Assembly: GCA_963675135.1 (NCBI GenBank)
Contig: OY776123.1
Location: forward strand, 2,916,501 to 2,980,500
Source of the DNA: Galeopsis tetrahit
Taxonomy: Eukaryota > Streptophyta > Magnoliopsida > Lamiales > Lamiaceae
Reading direction: 5' to 3'
DNA length: 64,000 nucleotides
Shown: in pieces, positions 11,507-26,500 of the stretch
Position numbering within the stretch: position 1 is the stretch's first letter
How the letters are laid out: each line of letters opens with the position of its first letter
Translations under genes and position numbers: made by a program
Notes under the pieces: model-generated
What the model was told of the DNA's origin: nothing
Databases searched by the model: none
The model's input: the letters and a program-made list of their open reading frames with translations, nothing else

Positions 11507-14500
11507 TCAATCAGTGTAGGTGCTCAGAGCTGCAACGACTAATCCCGTCGTATCGAGGGTTGATGCTACATCAGGGTACCCTTTCCAGGATGTATTAATC
11601 TTGAGAGAAGGATACAACCAGCTTTTTATGGTAGATATAAAGGAGCTGGGATCCGGTGCAAGCATTGCTTCCCAGTCCACCTGTACACCCTCAGGAATGC
11701 TTCCAGTGAATTCCATGTTAGCAGCAAGAAGTAGACCCAGCATAACAACCAGCCCAATTACAGCACTACCCCTTGACAGTGGGACGAAATTATACCTGAA
11801 GAGGGCATTTCTGTCTAGTCATAAAAAGAGATACAAGTGCTCTATATACACACTGGAAAAAAATTCTCACCAATAATAAGTTAGCCTTAAGATTGCATCC
11901 CTCACTTTCTCAAGCACATCGAAATCGGTTGACCCGTAATTTTCACCACAAAAAGCATCACAGAGTGCCTGCACTTTCAGTTTTGTTTATCAACTCAAGG
12001 AATAAGGTTAATGAATATGTATTGGTCTGATTAGTGATTATCAGGAGAAAAATATGGGGTATTTTTTTATCACTTCAAAAGATATAGGAGTATAAACAAG
12101 ATGGAATTTGTGTCTTCTGTACAAGCTGTGGACAGAAAATCTAGGCAAAAAAAATAAAAAACCCAAGCTTTATAGGATTTCCTAGGAAGGAAACTGGAGG
12201 AGATAAATTTGATAAAGTGCATATTAATCCAAAAATTAGGACAATACACAATGCCGACACCAAATCCAATTTGTTTCCATCCACAAACTCAAGAAATGTT
12301 CAAAAAGGAAAAAAAAAATGTCCAACTAAAATCCATTGAATGAGTTGCAAAAACAAAAAGAACAAGTTGAAAACATTGCTTAAGAATTAAGATTGTTATC
12401 AGGTTAATAATTAAGGTCAGAAGAGATACCTCCCATGCTGAAGTCATTTCTACATCAAAGTCATCCCACCTAGAAGGTGTACAAGGTGTTTTGATAGCAA
12501 AATCGAATCCAACTGGTTCCCTGAAATGCACAATTCAAACAATAAAATTAAAATGACAAACATATGAACTAGATTAAAAATGAGCAATTAACGAACACTT
12601 TGATATGTTATCAACCAAAAGTGCACTTACGCTTTCCCTAGGGAGATCCTAGTTCCTTCAAGACGCTTTCTGTAATAACGTGGCCAAGAGGGATCTTAGT
12701 TAAGAAAAATTGTGGCAATAAACTTGCACTATAAGGTCACTGTGTTGAGAAAAGTAGGTAAATTTCACAAAAGGGTATATTAAATGAAAATTACCCCTCA
12801 AATGCCGTACTTTTGCACCAAGTAGCCAACCAGAAGTCCTGCCCCACAGCTTCATATAGATCTGAGCATGATTCTGCCTTCTTTATCTGCAAGATAAATA
12901 TCAAGGTGCAACATCCTATCAGAAGACAAAACATAAATACCACAAAAGAGGATGTGAAAAATCAAACACATGCTCAACAACGAATCAAACAGGAAAAGTT
13001 AGCTCAAATTAAACATCACATAATTTCATAATGACAATAGTGCTTATTTGCCAGATGAGGCATGCACACACACACATATATATATATAATGTATGCATAT
13101 ATACATATATAACTTGTCAGTATCATTACAGTAAATTTTCTTAACCAAAAAAGAAAAACTAAAAACCAAAAACCAAATATATATTATACAATACTGCAAC
13201 AGCAATTCTGCTGATAAAAAGTCTAATAAAAGGCAAACCTCATAATAAGAGAGTTATCTTGTAAGGATTAGCAGAATACACATGAAAGTTGGAGTAACAA
13301 AAGTTTGTTTGTTTTCTCTTATCTATATTACTTACTTCTTGCAGTTTCCCGTTATCTCTGAGATTGATAAGGTGGTCCTTCTTGTCAGAGACATACTTAT
13401 TCTGCTCCATTACTTCTTTGGCAACATTAAATGTTCTAGAGATCAACAAGAAATAAGCATTTGACATCAGAGTTTATAGAAGTGATTGACGTAATTTAAA
13501 TTCTGTGGATATAAGTATTACCTCTGGTAATTTGGATAATACCGCACAACTTTTGCTTGCCCATGAATCAGAGGAGTGTGTGACCCAAATCCAGAGTTAA
13601 ATTCCTCGCTATATAGCAGAAAGGGCCAACATAATTATTAATCTATATGTACACAAAACTATATTTTTCCGGGAATAAATATAAAATATCTATGTTATTG
13701 ATGCAATGAAATGAAGTATGGGTGGGGCTTCTCACACCATAATTTTCTCTATACACACCCCCAATACTCAAATTTAGTCAAACATACTGAAGTCAAAATT
13801 ACCCTTCAAATAACTTTATATCCTCAAAAATATCCTAATGCTTTATAAATATTATATCTTTCATTTTAAGCTTGTTTTCTTCTATTTTTATCTTGAAAAT
13901 GATATCAAAGTCTAAGTTTATTTATTTCATTTCAAGATAATAAAATTAGAGAAAAAAATACGAGCTAAAAAGGAAGATATATCATTTATAAAGCATAAGA
14001 GTATTTTTTTAAATTTAAAGCTACTTGAAGGGTATTTTTTTTTATTTTTTATTTTTTGTATGTCGAATTAAATTGGGGTGTGTATAGAGGAAATTGGGGT
14101 GTCATATTATGAGCTTCCTCAAGCAGTTTAGTGTATCTATCCAAGAACTCCCAATTTAAATTGGTCAATTCCATGTGTAATAGAAATATAGAATACCAAT
14201 GCAATAAAATTCTGATCGCTAGACATAAATAAATAAAACAAAATGGACATACCTCAACTTGTTGATCCAAACAATCGGATCACAGGGTTCAGAGATTTGT
14301 CTCCATTTGACAGCTAATGAATAAACACCATGCCACGGCATTGTAGGACGTCCATAAGATCGCTCTTCTGGCACAATGACTGATTCAAAAAGACTACTGG
14401 TGCTGCAGCCTGCTCCACCTCTGTTCTGACTAGGAGTAAGTTTATCTCTTCTCCTGACTCTCTTTCCCTGCTTTGATGTACCTTTAATTGAATGCTTCCA

Positions 14501-17500
14501 TTCAGTTTGCAGAGAACGCCAAACTTTTACAACTTTTTGTGCAATCTCTAAAGCAGCAAGTCCTGCCATTCGGTACTGGTTCATGTTCAGATAGAGGTGA
14601 CCAGTCAGTTCAGGATATACCCATCAGAACACAAACAAACAAGCAGTGGGAGAAACAGGAGAAACATGAGTTCATTTTGGGAGAATATTTTAGAACCTGT
14701 TTGGCTGAGCTTATAATTTTTTTTGGTAAAAAACGATGTTTAACAGCTTATAAGATCTTTAAATAAGTTCTTTACAGCTTATAAGCTCCAAAAGAATACG
14801 TACCAATACCCCAACTTATTATTCTAAAAAGGGTAAGAAGGAAAGGAATATATACAGGAAAATAAACTATATGGAAACCGATGCAATCATGCAAACATAT
14901 TATTCTTCTTGCAGTGCGTTCAAACTATATAATTATGAAAAATGTGCTTCAGATATTGATTGATCACGAACAGTGCAGCATCTCTTGCACTGCTAATTTT
15001 TAGAATTCATTATAAGTTTTCCATACTAACTGATGTTTATATTCAGTCACCTGACGTTTGTTGGGCAGGAATCCTGGGCAACGGTATTGGATCTTCTTGC
15101 CAATAGAATCTGCAGCCTGCAAGAGGGTTGCCTTTTGCTTTGTCAAGGAAAAATCTTGTTTTTTGAGCTTTCCCTTTCTCAAAGAATCTCGTAGAGGAGG
15201 CTGCCTGTACACTTTCTCGCATACATTCTTTGGATGCAGCCTTTTACACCAATATTCCTAATGAATAAATACAAAAGAGTGTTAATATTGAGATAAACTC
15301 AACACTGCATTTACATATTAGCAGTCCAGTTGTGTTCTATTTTAAAGTCAAAGTCTACTGTTTGCAAAATTTTGCATTCACTAATATACACTATATAGCA
15401 CAAACCCTTTTCTAAGAACCAGTTCCATGATTTGCTACTCTGCTATAATATCATCTTCCAGTTCTTAACTATTTAAAGTTCATCGCCCCAATAAATCAAG
15501 AAATTCATCAAGTAGCATCAATATCTACAATGCTAAACCTCAGAATAAATCTTGTGGCATTTGGGGGTGCATTACCCATAACTTGAAAATGCTATCTTAG
15601 CCAGAAAACCATGATGACATAACTTGATAAATATGTTAGGCCGAAAAATTACAAAAATTTAAATGAGTATTGAGTTGATAAAATTCATGCATTAATACCA
15701 CTGAGTAGAATCAGGCCATGCCATGCACAATGAATTAATTAGTCTAATTTACCTTGAAGAGGGGGTCTATGTCACCATCAAGATCAAACCAAGAAAACTC
15801 AGTGTTAAACTTTGAAGCTGTGTATAATGCAATTTCTTTCTGCAAGGGAAGACAACAGAAAAATAAATAAAGAGAATGGCAGCAGCTCCCAACACAAAAG
15901 TATGGTGCCTGGATGACCTAACAGTAGAGTAACATAATGATCATAATCATACACAATCATGTTTATATGGTCACTAGTATACCAAGAACCAAGGTAGATA
16001 CCAAATGTAAAATTTTCTATTTGCCCAGAAAATGGATCAAGCAAAAACAGTCACACACTATATAGTTCTTTGAGCTCTACCTTTATCACTAACCATAGTC
16101 AACCCAGAGATATTAGCAGATAGGATTGGTGGAAAAAGACAAATAGAAACAACAAATCATTTGAGTTGGTGTGTATGCATGAAGCCATGAATATTAGTAT
16201 AATCTTTAAAAAATAATACAGATATGAATTCTGCCACACTCATTGGAAATATGCCATGCTGAAATAAAAATAACCTGATAAAAGGCTAAGCACTGGAGTA
16301 CAAACTTTTCCATTGAATCCAATTCAAGATCCAAGGCTGCATCATAATCTTTAACCTGCATCGTAAGACCAGCCCCATCAAAGGTACTATACAAACTAAA
16401 ACCCTTAATTTGATAGACACGGGAAGGAAGATTACAGAGAAAAAGATCATACCGCCTCCTTAAATTCTCCAATAGCGTGATAGCAAGAAGCTCTTAAGTA
16501 CAGACATTCAATATTCGAGCTATCAATACTTAATCCCAAAGATAATTCCTTGATGGCATTCCTATAACCATAAATTTGGATGTGGAATTAGGTACAGTAA
16601 AATCTTCAATATACAAACAAATTTAAACCAAGATTTCGCAAGGCCAAGTATGCAGGATGAAACGTTTCACAGTTTCAAAGGTAGGCATATGCCCTCAGAA
16701 TAAATAATGCTAAATGATAATTCACAAAACCAGTGAAAAATGCACACAAAATAAGAAAAATGCACTTTATGCTATATTGGTTTGCTTATGATGGCATTTG
16801 TGTAAATATAGGGATATTGTGAGGGTGGAGTTGCGAGTAAATTGTTCATTTTTGGAGTGCGCAAATAATATAGGGACATCTCAATAAGGACAGTGTGTAA
16901 ATAATAGTGGGACGGAGGGAGTAATAATAATAATAAGTACAAACTACAAAAATGATAGATTAGGTTAAATCCAGCACCCAGCCTAGAATAAATAAGGAGA
17001 CATTTACAGCTCTTGAGCAAATATAACATTATAGAAAAATTGCTTCAATACAATGGGTAAGTAAGTTGATTTCTAGAAGAGCCGTATATCAGTTGACTTG
17101 TGTATTTTATAAGGAAAAAAAACATTAATGCATGATGTAAAAACATGTGGATAAGACATCCACTGAGGATTAAGGAACAGATCAGTAATGAATGAATTTA
17201 AGCATAAAATGGTTCTTCATACAATTTTTGGGCATCTGGGCATGTCAAAATCAAATAAAGAATAATTTATTTGACTGATGTCTGGGCATATGCCAACTGA
17301 ATTACAATGGAGGACCGAGAAAGCAGAGCATACTCCAGAGATCTTCCTATTTTCCCCCAGTAGATGAAACACCTCCTGACAATGTCTCAAGGTATTTCTT
17401 AACTACCCACCCCAGGGCATGTCAATAAACAGACCTGTCTAATCCAAACCTAGAACTTATTCAAGGAATTGCTAGACATGATAATAACAAAGAAAAATAA

Positions 17501-20500
17501 GTGGTATAAATTCCAGATAAAAGGTATATCAAGCTAAGCTACATTATTGGACTAATGATCGTCATTGTGATAGTTCTTCCGTTAAACGGCGGGGACCCAA
17601 AAGAATAAACAAATCAAATCAGCGAGAAAAGAATGCACAGGAAATGCATTAAAGAATATGGGGGATAGTTCAGTTTGAAATCTAACAATCTCAGAAGGAC
17701 TGTTATAATCCTCCTTTGAGATTCGCAAAAGGCATGATAAGAAGAATATTGGATGGTGAAATTAAAAACAGTCATAACAATTGCAAATAAACAAATCCAA
17801 AATAAACCAATTGTAACATATAACTACAATGTATAAAAGAACGAAGTACAAAATATTATATCTAGAGCTCCAGGCTTTACTAATTTACAATCAAAGCCAC
17901 TATAACTAGCTTCATATTTGGTACTATCTCAAGCATATAAACTTAGAAAATTTACCTGTGCTCTCCCATTCCATGGAGAAGCAGCCCATGCAGGTGATAT
18001 GCTTTGGCAAACCTAAAGGCATGATGAGACCATCAATATAATTCCAATATAAATCACTGAATTAATTTATATTAGAGTTGGTAAGCAAATAAAAATCTGG
18101 AAATAAAGTAAAGCCAGAAAACATTTTACCAAATAAAAATACTTGAATAAATCACTTATAAATTATCATTTAATAACATATTCATATTTACAGAATATAT
18201 TTTAAAAAATCACATACTAACCTTCCATCAATTTTCAGAATCTCATGAAGGCATTCTAGCGCCTTTTCTGAATTTGCTATGTCTTGATAAAACTGTGGAA
18301 AGATCAAAACATTATGAATACTTCTTTAGCTAACGTTGATGAACATGCATATTAAGGCAACTTCATGATTCATGAAGAATATGAAGTTCCCACAGCATAC
18401 CATAACAATTACTAGTCATTAACGATTCAGGTAATTGCAATATACAACACTGTAGAAGGAGCTTTATGTACGACAATAATAACTTGTCTATTACATAATG
18501 CCTTCTTTCTAGCATATGTTGTCAAAATGTTGGACTCCCGTGGAAAAATAAAGTTGATTTCATTGAAGAAAAATATTAGCATGATCGCCTCAAATGGCAA
18601 TCAACTTGAAATTCAGATTAATGGCTAATGCTCTGCCAGAGGTTTTATTTTCGTAGTCATCAATACTTTCTAAATTTCAATCAATTAAATATGAAAAGGT
18701 GGTTGTGCTGTTCAATTAACTGCGCATGATTTTAAATACTTTCAGTTTCTACAAGAAAAAAGAAAAAGTTCAAATACTTGAGAGTTCAAGTACCATGATC
18801 ACATGAACATAATGTAATAGATACTCACAATAATATGGTCGCCTTAGTAAAATAAGCCTAACACCTTTACCCAGTACAAGAGGAAAGTATAATTATTTGC
18901 AGGCTGGAGCAAGAATATAACAATTTGGAGAAAAACCGACTGTCACTGAAAGGTGGTAGCTTATATATTTGACTCACTAACCACAAACTTCAGGTGAAGA
19001 CGCAAAACTGTATCTTGCTTCGTCTTTTGAGCCACTAATGCAAAGCATGAGTTTGTGGGTAGAGACAGACAGAACATACAGTTACAAAAGACACAGGCAG
19101 CAACTATTAGAATTAATAAGTTAATGAAAATAATTATGCTGAACTAAGCATTAACTGACAGAGGGTAATAATAAAGTTCCAAAGAGAGAAAATAAAAGTC
19201 CACTAAAATCTAGGACATGGGAACCTTCAACAAGCTACTACTTTGTACTCCCTCCATCTTAAACATCTGTTTCCATCACTTATGTTTAGGAGGCCAGACA
19301 TGAGTTATATTTCCTTTGACAAATTGGTCTACGCTACAATTCTGAAATTACTTCATACTTCCAACACTGCAACCAGAGGGTTCCCAGTTTCATTATGGCA
19401 GCATCGGAGTCCATAAATCACTTATCACTTAGGTCCAACCATTGTTAAAATCATAAGAAACAATGTAAGAAATTGTTCTCCACTCATAGCTCGCAAGTAC
19501 AAAAGAAAACTTGTGTCGTCCTTTTTTTTTTTCTTTATTTGTTCCGATTTTTATACACAACGCCAAAAAGTTCCTTTAAAGGGGGAAAAGGAAACACAAA
19601 GGTTACCTGAGTTAGATGAGTCCAAGCCTCGAGGAAATGTTGATCTATTTGGATTGCTTTCTTATGTGCCTCTTCTGCCTTTCTATATTCACCAAGGGGA
19701 GAAAGAGCCAAACCCTAAGACAGTAAAATTTAATACATTGTTCTTTGGACATAAACAGTTACACTCATTGTAAGTAAAGATTAACTTCTAAGGACTCACC
19801 AGATATGTGTATGCAGATTTGTACTCCACATCAACTTTTACACAGGCTGCTAAGTCTTCAACAGCAGACTTGTAATCCTTAAATTTATAATTTACAATTC
19901 CTGCATAAATTTCACTAATATGAGCATATCTACAAAATGAAGCACTTGAAGAAGAGCCACGAAGAGGAAATCAAGGAAGAAAGAAGGAATCAGAACCTAG
20001 CCTTCACAATAAGCAAAAATATACACTATAGGAAAGTTTGACTGAGTTATAATGTTATGAGAATTGAGACCAGCCAATATTCATGGTTGCCCATTAGCTA
20101 GATGCACCAAACATAAGGGAACAATCACTCGAGTAATTTTACAAGCCGAAATTGTGACTTGAAATGGTATGGATCAAACCGTGAATTTAAAAAACCTTGT
20201 GAATTTACTTGGGTTGCAGGTGTGGTTTTGGCAGTATTGACTACATCTTTTGGCGCAACTGGATTGGTTATTGAGCAGTGGAAATTGTAACACCTGGCTA
20301 CCTGACACTAGCTATTCCTGTAATATACTTTTACCAAGTTTAACATGTGTATATACTTTGTCATGGATCACATTTCAGGTTTTACTTGATGTGGTTCTGA
20401 TTCTTGGAAGTTTTGCTTCAAATGTAATGATAAAACTGGAGAGCCTAACTTGACCGTATTATGCTGAATCCGTATCTAACATCAACCCTTCTTCCCCATG

Positions 20501-23500
20501 AACTTTTTACTAACCTAGTTCATGTAACTTCATCAGGAGTTTATTTAGTTAATTCTCCTCAAAATGTCAAATCTTTTACAAATGGAAATTTCACAGTTCC
20601 TAGCGGTGAACCTTAAATTACTCTTTGTGCAAAACAATGATACCTAATGTGGGTCTTATGTGCATGAGTGAAAACAGAATCAAAGCCATCCAACTTCCAT
20701 AATACATGTGCTACAGTGTGCTGATTGGGTTTTCAGAATAGTGGAACAAGATTTTGTCATGCTCAAGTAAATGAAAATTATCCGCAAAATTCAACAGAAT
20801 GATTGTTAACAGTTATAAAAGTCTGCTACACTATTTTACTCCATCATGATTTTATCTACTTAAGACGGAATGGCAATAGTTTCCACAGAGTCTAAATGAG
20901 TGAGTTGCAGACTGCATTTGGTGAGAACTGAGAAGTTACAATTTTCAAGACAAGTGCAAGAAGTCGTAGAAGAATGTTGCCTGGGCAGTTAGCATCTATA
21001 CTGAATTTTAGAATATTCAGATTTAGTTGACCTCAGAGCATGTAGTGGGGAACGGTATACTCTCCCTGGCTTATGCCCTGTGACTGTCAAACGTTATATT
21101 TTCCTAGTTGCCAAACTTATAAAACTCCCACAATCGAATATCAGAACTCACAAGAGGGCTATATTGTTTCAATTATAATAAAAACTGAAGCAGGATACTA
21201 GTCAGCAAGTTACCTGCGTGAGTCTCAATGATCTTGTAGTAAATTATTTACAGGGGTATGTTTGATTACGAGTGTATGTAGTGGTGGTAGGGGGGGGGAG
21301 GGGGGGTGATTATGGTCTACAGAACCATCTATCCATACACTAGTGCATATAGTGTTGTAAGGTACTTTTATTTTGATATTATACATTTTCTGAGGGAGGA
21401 AGCAGTATTAAAAGCAAGTGATATGATTAAATATATGGATTTCAGTTTCTTCCTCTCTAACATGAGGCTATTAACTATCTATCTATTATGATTCAATTCA
21501 ACAGGCATAGGGAATCTCCCATGTGCCTACACCGTGCAAATCAAGTTAGCTCCCTGATAGACCTCCAGTTACTAATGCGTATAAAAGGGGAGGAAAGAGA
21601 GGATAATGTTATTTTTGTAATAGTAATTGTGGTTAGTTGTTATTCTGTTTCTCTTGGCCTACTTTGTATATATAGTTGAGAGGCGTGAGAAAGGAGGGGG
21701 TATTGAGACGCATATTGTATGCAGCCTATTGGCTTGTGACAGACGGATTAATCCTCTGTGGCCCATTTGTGGGATTTGTTCTATTCAATATATTCCTTGG
21801 TTCTTGAAAGTGTATATCCAATTAGTAGTCTTCTCTATCACTCCCACACATGCATAGATAGCCAAAAGTCGATCTGCAGGAGTATAGAACCGGGAATACA
21901 ATACAAGTACCTGAAGAACATAATGCTGAAGACTAACAGCAATGAATTTTTAATATTTATAGTAATGCAAGTACCCCTTTCATGTAATATGTCAGCTGAG
22001 TTTGGTTCAAATTCCAATGCTTTTGTCAGGTCCGCAATTGCCTGGAAACAAAAAAGACACTTACGTATGAATGTACATCACTGATCAGCATATAATATAA
22101 TGGCAAATAGAAGTGGGGTTACAGAATAAGTGCAACCACGTTATAGCTTTCGACAGTAATAAATTCTGTAGGGGTAGTTTTTCCATCATCTGCACCTAGC
22201 TTGGGGACTTGAGGTCAAATGACTCACTAGCACCATCTGCATAACCTTACCAGCTGTCTTTCTGCACCCACGCATAACTAACTATCCAACCAACTCAGTC
22301 TATGCCAAATATTTGCCCCCCACCCCCACATAAATCACCGCTTGTAACAACACCAAAGGCTCCAATCAATACTCAGGAAAAAAAATCTCCAACAATCACC
22401 AAGCGAAAATAGTTCCCCAATTCCCCTAGAAAGCCAAAAAATTATATTTGACTCACATCAAAAGACTGTTTTAAACAACACATGACATGAAGATACAATG
22501 TTGAAAAGGAATATACTGGTTGTAACAAGGGGGTGTTGGTATTTACTTTTTTAGGGCATTTTCAACTTTTGGCTTGAGCAAAGCTGTTTCGGGTGTTTGC
22601 TAATGAGTGAAATGACATATTCTGCTTTAAGAAAAGCAGCTTCGAGCCAAAAGCTGGAAGTAGAGTGGGGGTACCTTTTTTCCAGTTTCTTGGTTCTAAC
22701 ACAACCTACTTTGAATTATAAGTAATTTTACCACAATTTCAAAAGCAGTTGCAAATACCCCCTAGATTCTCCGAACTCTAAATGAATATTAGGCATTACT
22801 TTGAAAATATGGTAGATTAGGAATCAATTGATTTTCCTTTAAGATAACCAATTGATGGAAGACACCATTTAGGTATTCAAAACTAATGCAGGAAGCATCT
22901 AGGAAGTAGGAACACAAACTTACTGTAAATCCTGGATCAGAATTAATAAGAGGTTTTGGCTTGGTTTCAGATGTATTTCAGTGTTCTGCGAGAGATTAGA
23001 TCCCATATGCAGTCATTCACCAATTACATCAGTATCTGTAGTATAGGGATTTGAGGGGCGGTTTTGAAGGCAAGGTGGACATTGGGAACTGAAGCTTACT
23101 TGGCCATGACTTTCTTAAGGATATCTTACATCTCTAAGTAACAGAAAAAGCAGCTTGTAGAAAGAGGAACTTAAACAAATTCACACTTATTTATTGATCA
23201 ATCATAAAACAAATCAAATAAACTCGAACAAAAGCATAATAAGATATGACAAAATCACCTTAGCAGATTCTCCCAAGGCTGCTCGAGCCTGCCCCCTGCG
23301 TTTCCAAGCCTCGCCGGCCGATGGATTTGATTGTATTGCCTATAACATATAACCACGTTTTATTTCCATCATCCAGGATTCCACATGCCTGCCTATACCA
23401 AGGACTCACTGAAGTTTTACCTTTGTAAAATCAGCAATAGCGGCATGTAGTTCACGTTGAAATGCATATGCTGTTCCCCTTCCAATTAAGGCCTCAGGGT

Positions 23501-26500
23501 AGTCAGGCTCTTCTTGTAGTATCTGGCAGAAACAAAAGAGGTATATATTTGAAGCATGAGAAAATTATTACTTTCCCTACAAGGGGGTTGAATAAAGATA
23601 AAGAGAATAATTGTCAAGTGATTGGATTTCTACCTTGTCAAAGATGGATATAGCATATGCATATTTTCCATCATTAACCTGCAAAGGAAGAGACCGTCAT
23701 CATCACATTGTGAAAAGTTAAGGGGAAAAGATAAATAAGTAAATAATTGAGTGTCATCACTGTCATGTAATAAAGATGAGCAATACTAATATGTAAACCG
23801 ATGTCATGGACTGAACTGAGAAAAGTTTGGAGCATCATATCACAACCTCATACTAAAACGTTTGTTAGGATAAACTCATTATTTTTAGAAGTAGGACTTC
23901 TAAAACTGAAATTATTTGAGTAAATTTTTAAGTTCTAAGAGCCAAGTATTTTAAGAAAGGAACATATATTAAACGTATAAAACAAAATGGAATGAGAAAA
24001 TGGTGAAGCCTTAATAGGTAGGAACAAGTGTCAAGGATCCAAAACACTACAACCCAATCATCTTTCATCACTTCAGGTACCAAAAGATGAACCAGAAAAG
24101 TACATAATCATCGGGGGAACATTTGGCAGCACCAGTCTATTCAGTCATCAATCTACACAATACCAAGAAGAGAAAATTTACCTGTGCAATTCCCCTTGAT
24201 AATCTGAAATCCACATTAATTGACTTGTTCTTCGGTAATTTGGCAACACAGAACTTTTTGCCTTTATTGGCCTCATCCATTAATTCATTGTGTATTTCAG
24301 ATAAGCTAAATGACTCACTACATATATCAGAAAAATCAATAGATTCACCACAAAGCACAGATGAAGCAATGCTGGATTCTGATGAAGCACTCAATTTGGA
24401 CTTTCCTTTCTGCTTCTTGTGCACCCCATTAGTTTCGGTTGGGCGACTTTCTTGCTTTTTGTTTGTTAGAGTGCCAAGAAAACTGTCTCCTTTGACATTA
24501 ACACTTGATCCATTTTGTAAACTTTCATGAGCCTCTAATTGCTGACTTGAACTGTTGCTTGGTTTAATTCTTCCATTTGGCATTTCACAGATGTCAGATA
24601 CATTACTCGATTTTATAGAAACACTAGATTCAGATGCAGGAAAAGACGACCCAGATGATTCAATCACACAATTCTGACTTGAACCATTTTGTTTAGCAGT
24701 TTTCAAGAGATCTTCCAGCTCCAGCAGTAGTTTCAAATCTGTAGACTGGCAAGCAGCATGCTTGTATCCTTGCTGCCAAACTGAAAGAGCTTCCTCTTTT
24801 TTTCCTATAGCAGAAAATGCACGACCTAGAAGAAAATGAAAAAACTTTAGACCAATTTCAGTAGGATAAAAAACCTGAATGAGAACTTATTAAGAAATAA
24901 TAAAAGGGAATCAATCAGGTAAGCTTTGAATGGATGTTTCAAGTGATGATTAACGAGATTATATCTAGCATTTGCAACCGTGTGCAATGACTCCTATTTT
25001 TAAGTTCTTTTCTCAAGATCAGAGCAATAATGATATTCTTCAAAAGACACTACAGATCTAAGATGATAAGATTCCTAAGACATTGAGTGTTATAAAAATT
25101 CAACGAAAGAAACTAGACATCCATTGAATATCTCAAAGGGTATGTTTGTTTTGGGATGTAAAATTCGGATTTGGGATTTTGAAATCCAACCCTCATTCTA
25201 CTTTGGGATTTTGGGATTAGGATTTTAAAATCCTACCCTACAAATACCTATAAGTCCTACAAAGTCAACCCTATAAAATCAATAAATACCTACAACCCGT
25301 ATATACATACCTATAAATCCTATATAAACACCTATAAATCCTATAACTCCTACCCTACTTAAATCCCAAAACAAACACAAAAACATACAACTCATTAGGA
25401 TTTTGAAATCCACTAGATTTTCCTCAAAATCCCAAAAGGCCAAAACAAACATACCCAAAAGGTCAGTTGTATCAGTATGAATCTTTGAAGCTAGCCGACG
25501 AAATAGTGGTTCATTTGAGTAATAGGAATTACTTTAATGAAACAACATGTTCCATAGGGAAATCACAAGGTCAGTCGTATATTTTTACAGTACCTAAGCC
25601 AGTTATTCAATTTGAACTCCATCTATGAACACTTCCACACAATATTGCAGCATCATATTCTCACTGTCTGTAATTTATATACCTAGTAATCAGAGTTTTT
25701 TGGAAGGGATTGTCCAAACAATCCACATGTGTCAAAACAGAACCTGCACTGTGTATCATCAAAGGTTCAAAAGGTTCTGCAACACAGATACGCTAGGAAT
25801 CACATTTATTATTGGCGGGTTCTTGCTATCAATACATTGATAAGTAGGAAAGACTAGAAATATGTGGGTATCATTAGCGGATTCTTATTATCTAAATATA
25901 TGGTCTATGAAAAAATGCCAGGCATGAAAGCTAGCCTCACATTTTGGCTCGTGCAGATGTGCTCAAGAATTGACCTAGTAAAATTCTCCAGATCACTTTG
26001 AAGCTTAACTTTGACCAAACTATACAGACTTTCAATAACTGTCAACTTGTAATTACGCAAATATAATCTGACACATGCATAGGATATATCTGAGTATTTG
26101 CTGACTGATGCCATGAAAATTCCAAAGCATTAATATTTTTAATACATTAACAATACTCTTGTGATAATTACTGAAGATTTGATATACATTTAGAAACTAC
26201 CTTTCTAACTTAATTGAGTTTAATTCCAGCCATAACTTACTATCATAACTTCGACAAACTATACAGACTTTCAATAACTGTCGACTTGTAAATAACCAAC
26301 AATAATCTGATATGTGCATAAGGTATATCTGATCAATTGCTGGTGGAGGCCGTGAAAATTTCATAGCAATAAATTTTTTAATACATTAACAACATCTCTT
26401 GTTTCATATAACTGAAGATTTGATATACATTTAGAAACTATAACTCTTGAGTTAATTGAATTTAAATACCAGCCATAACTTACTATCACAAAGAATTAAA

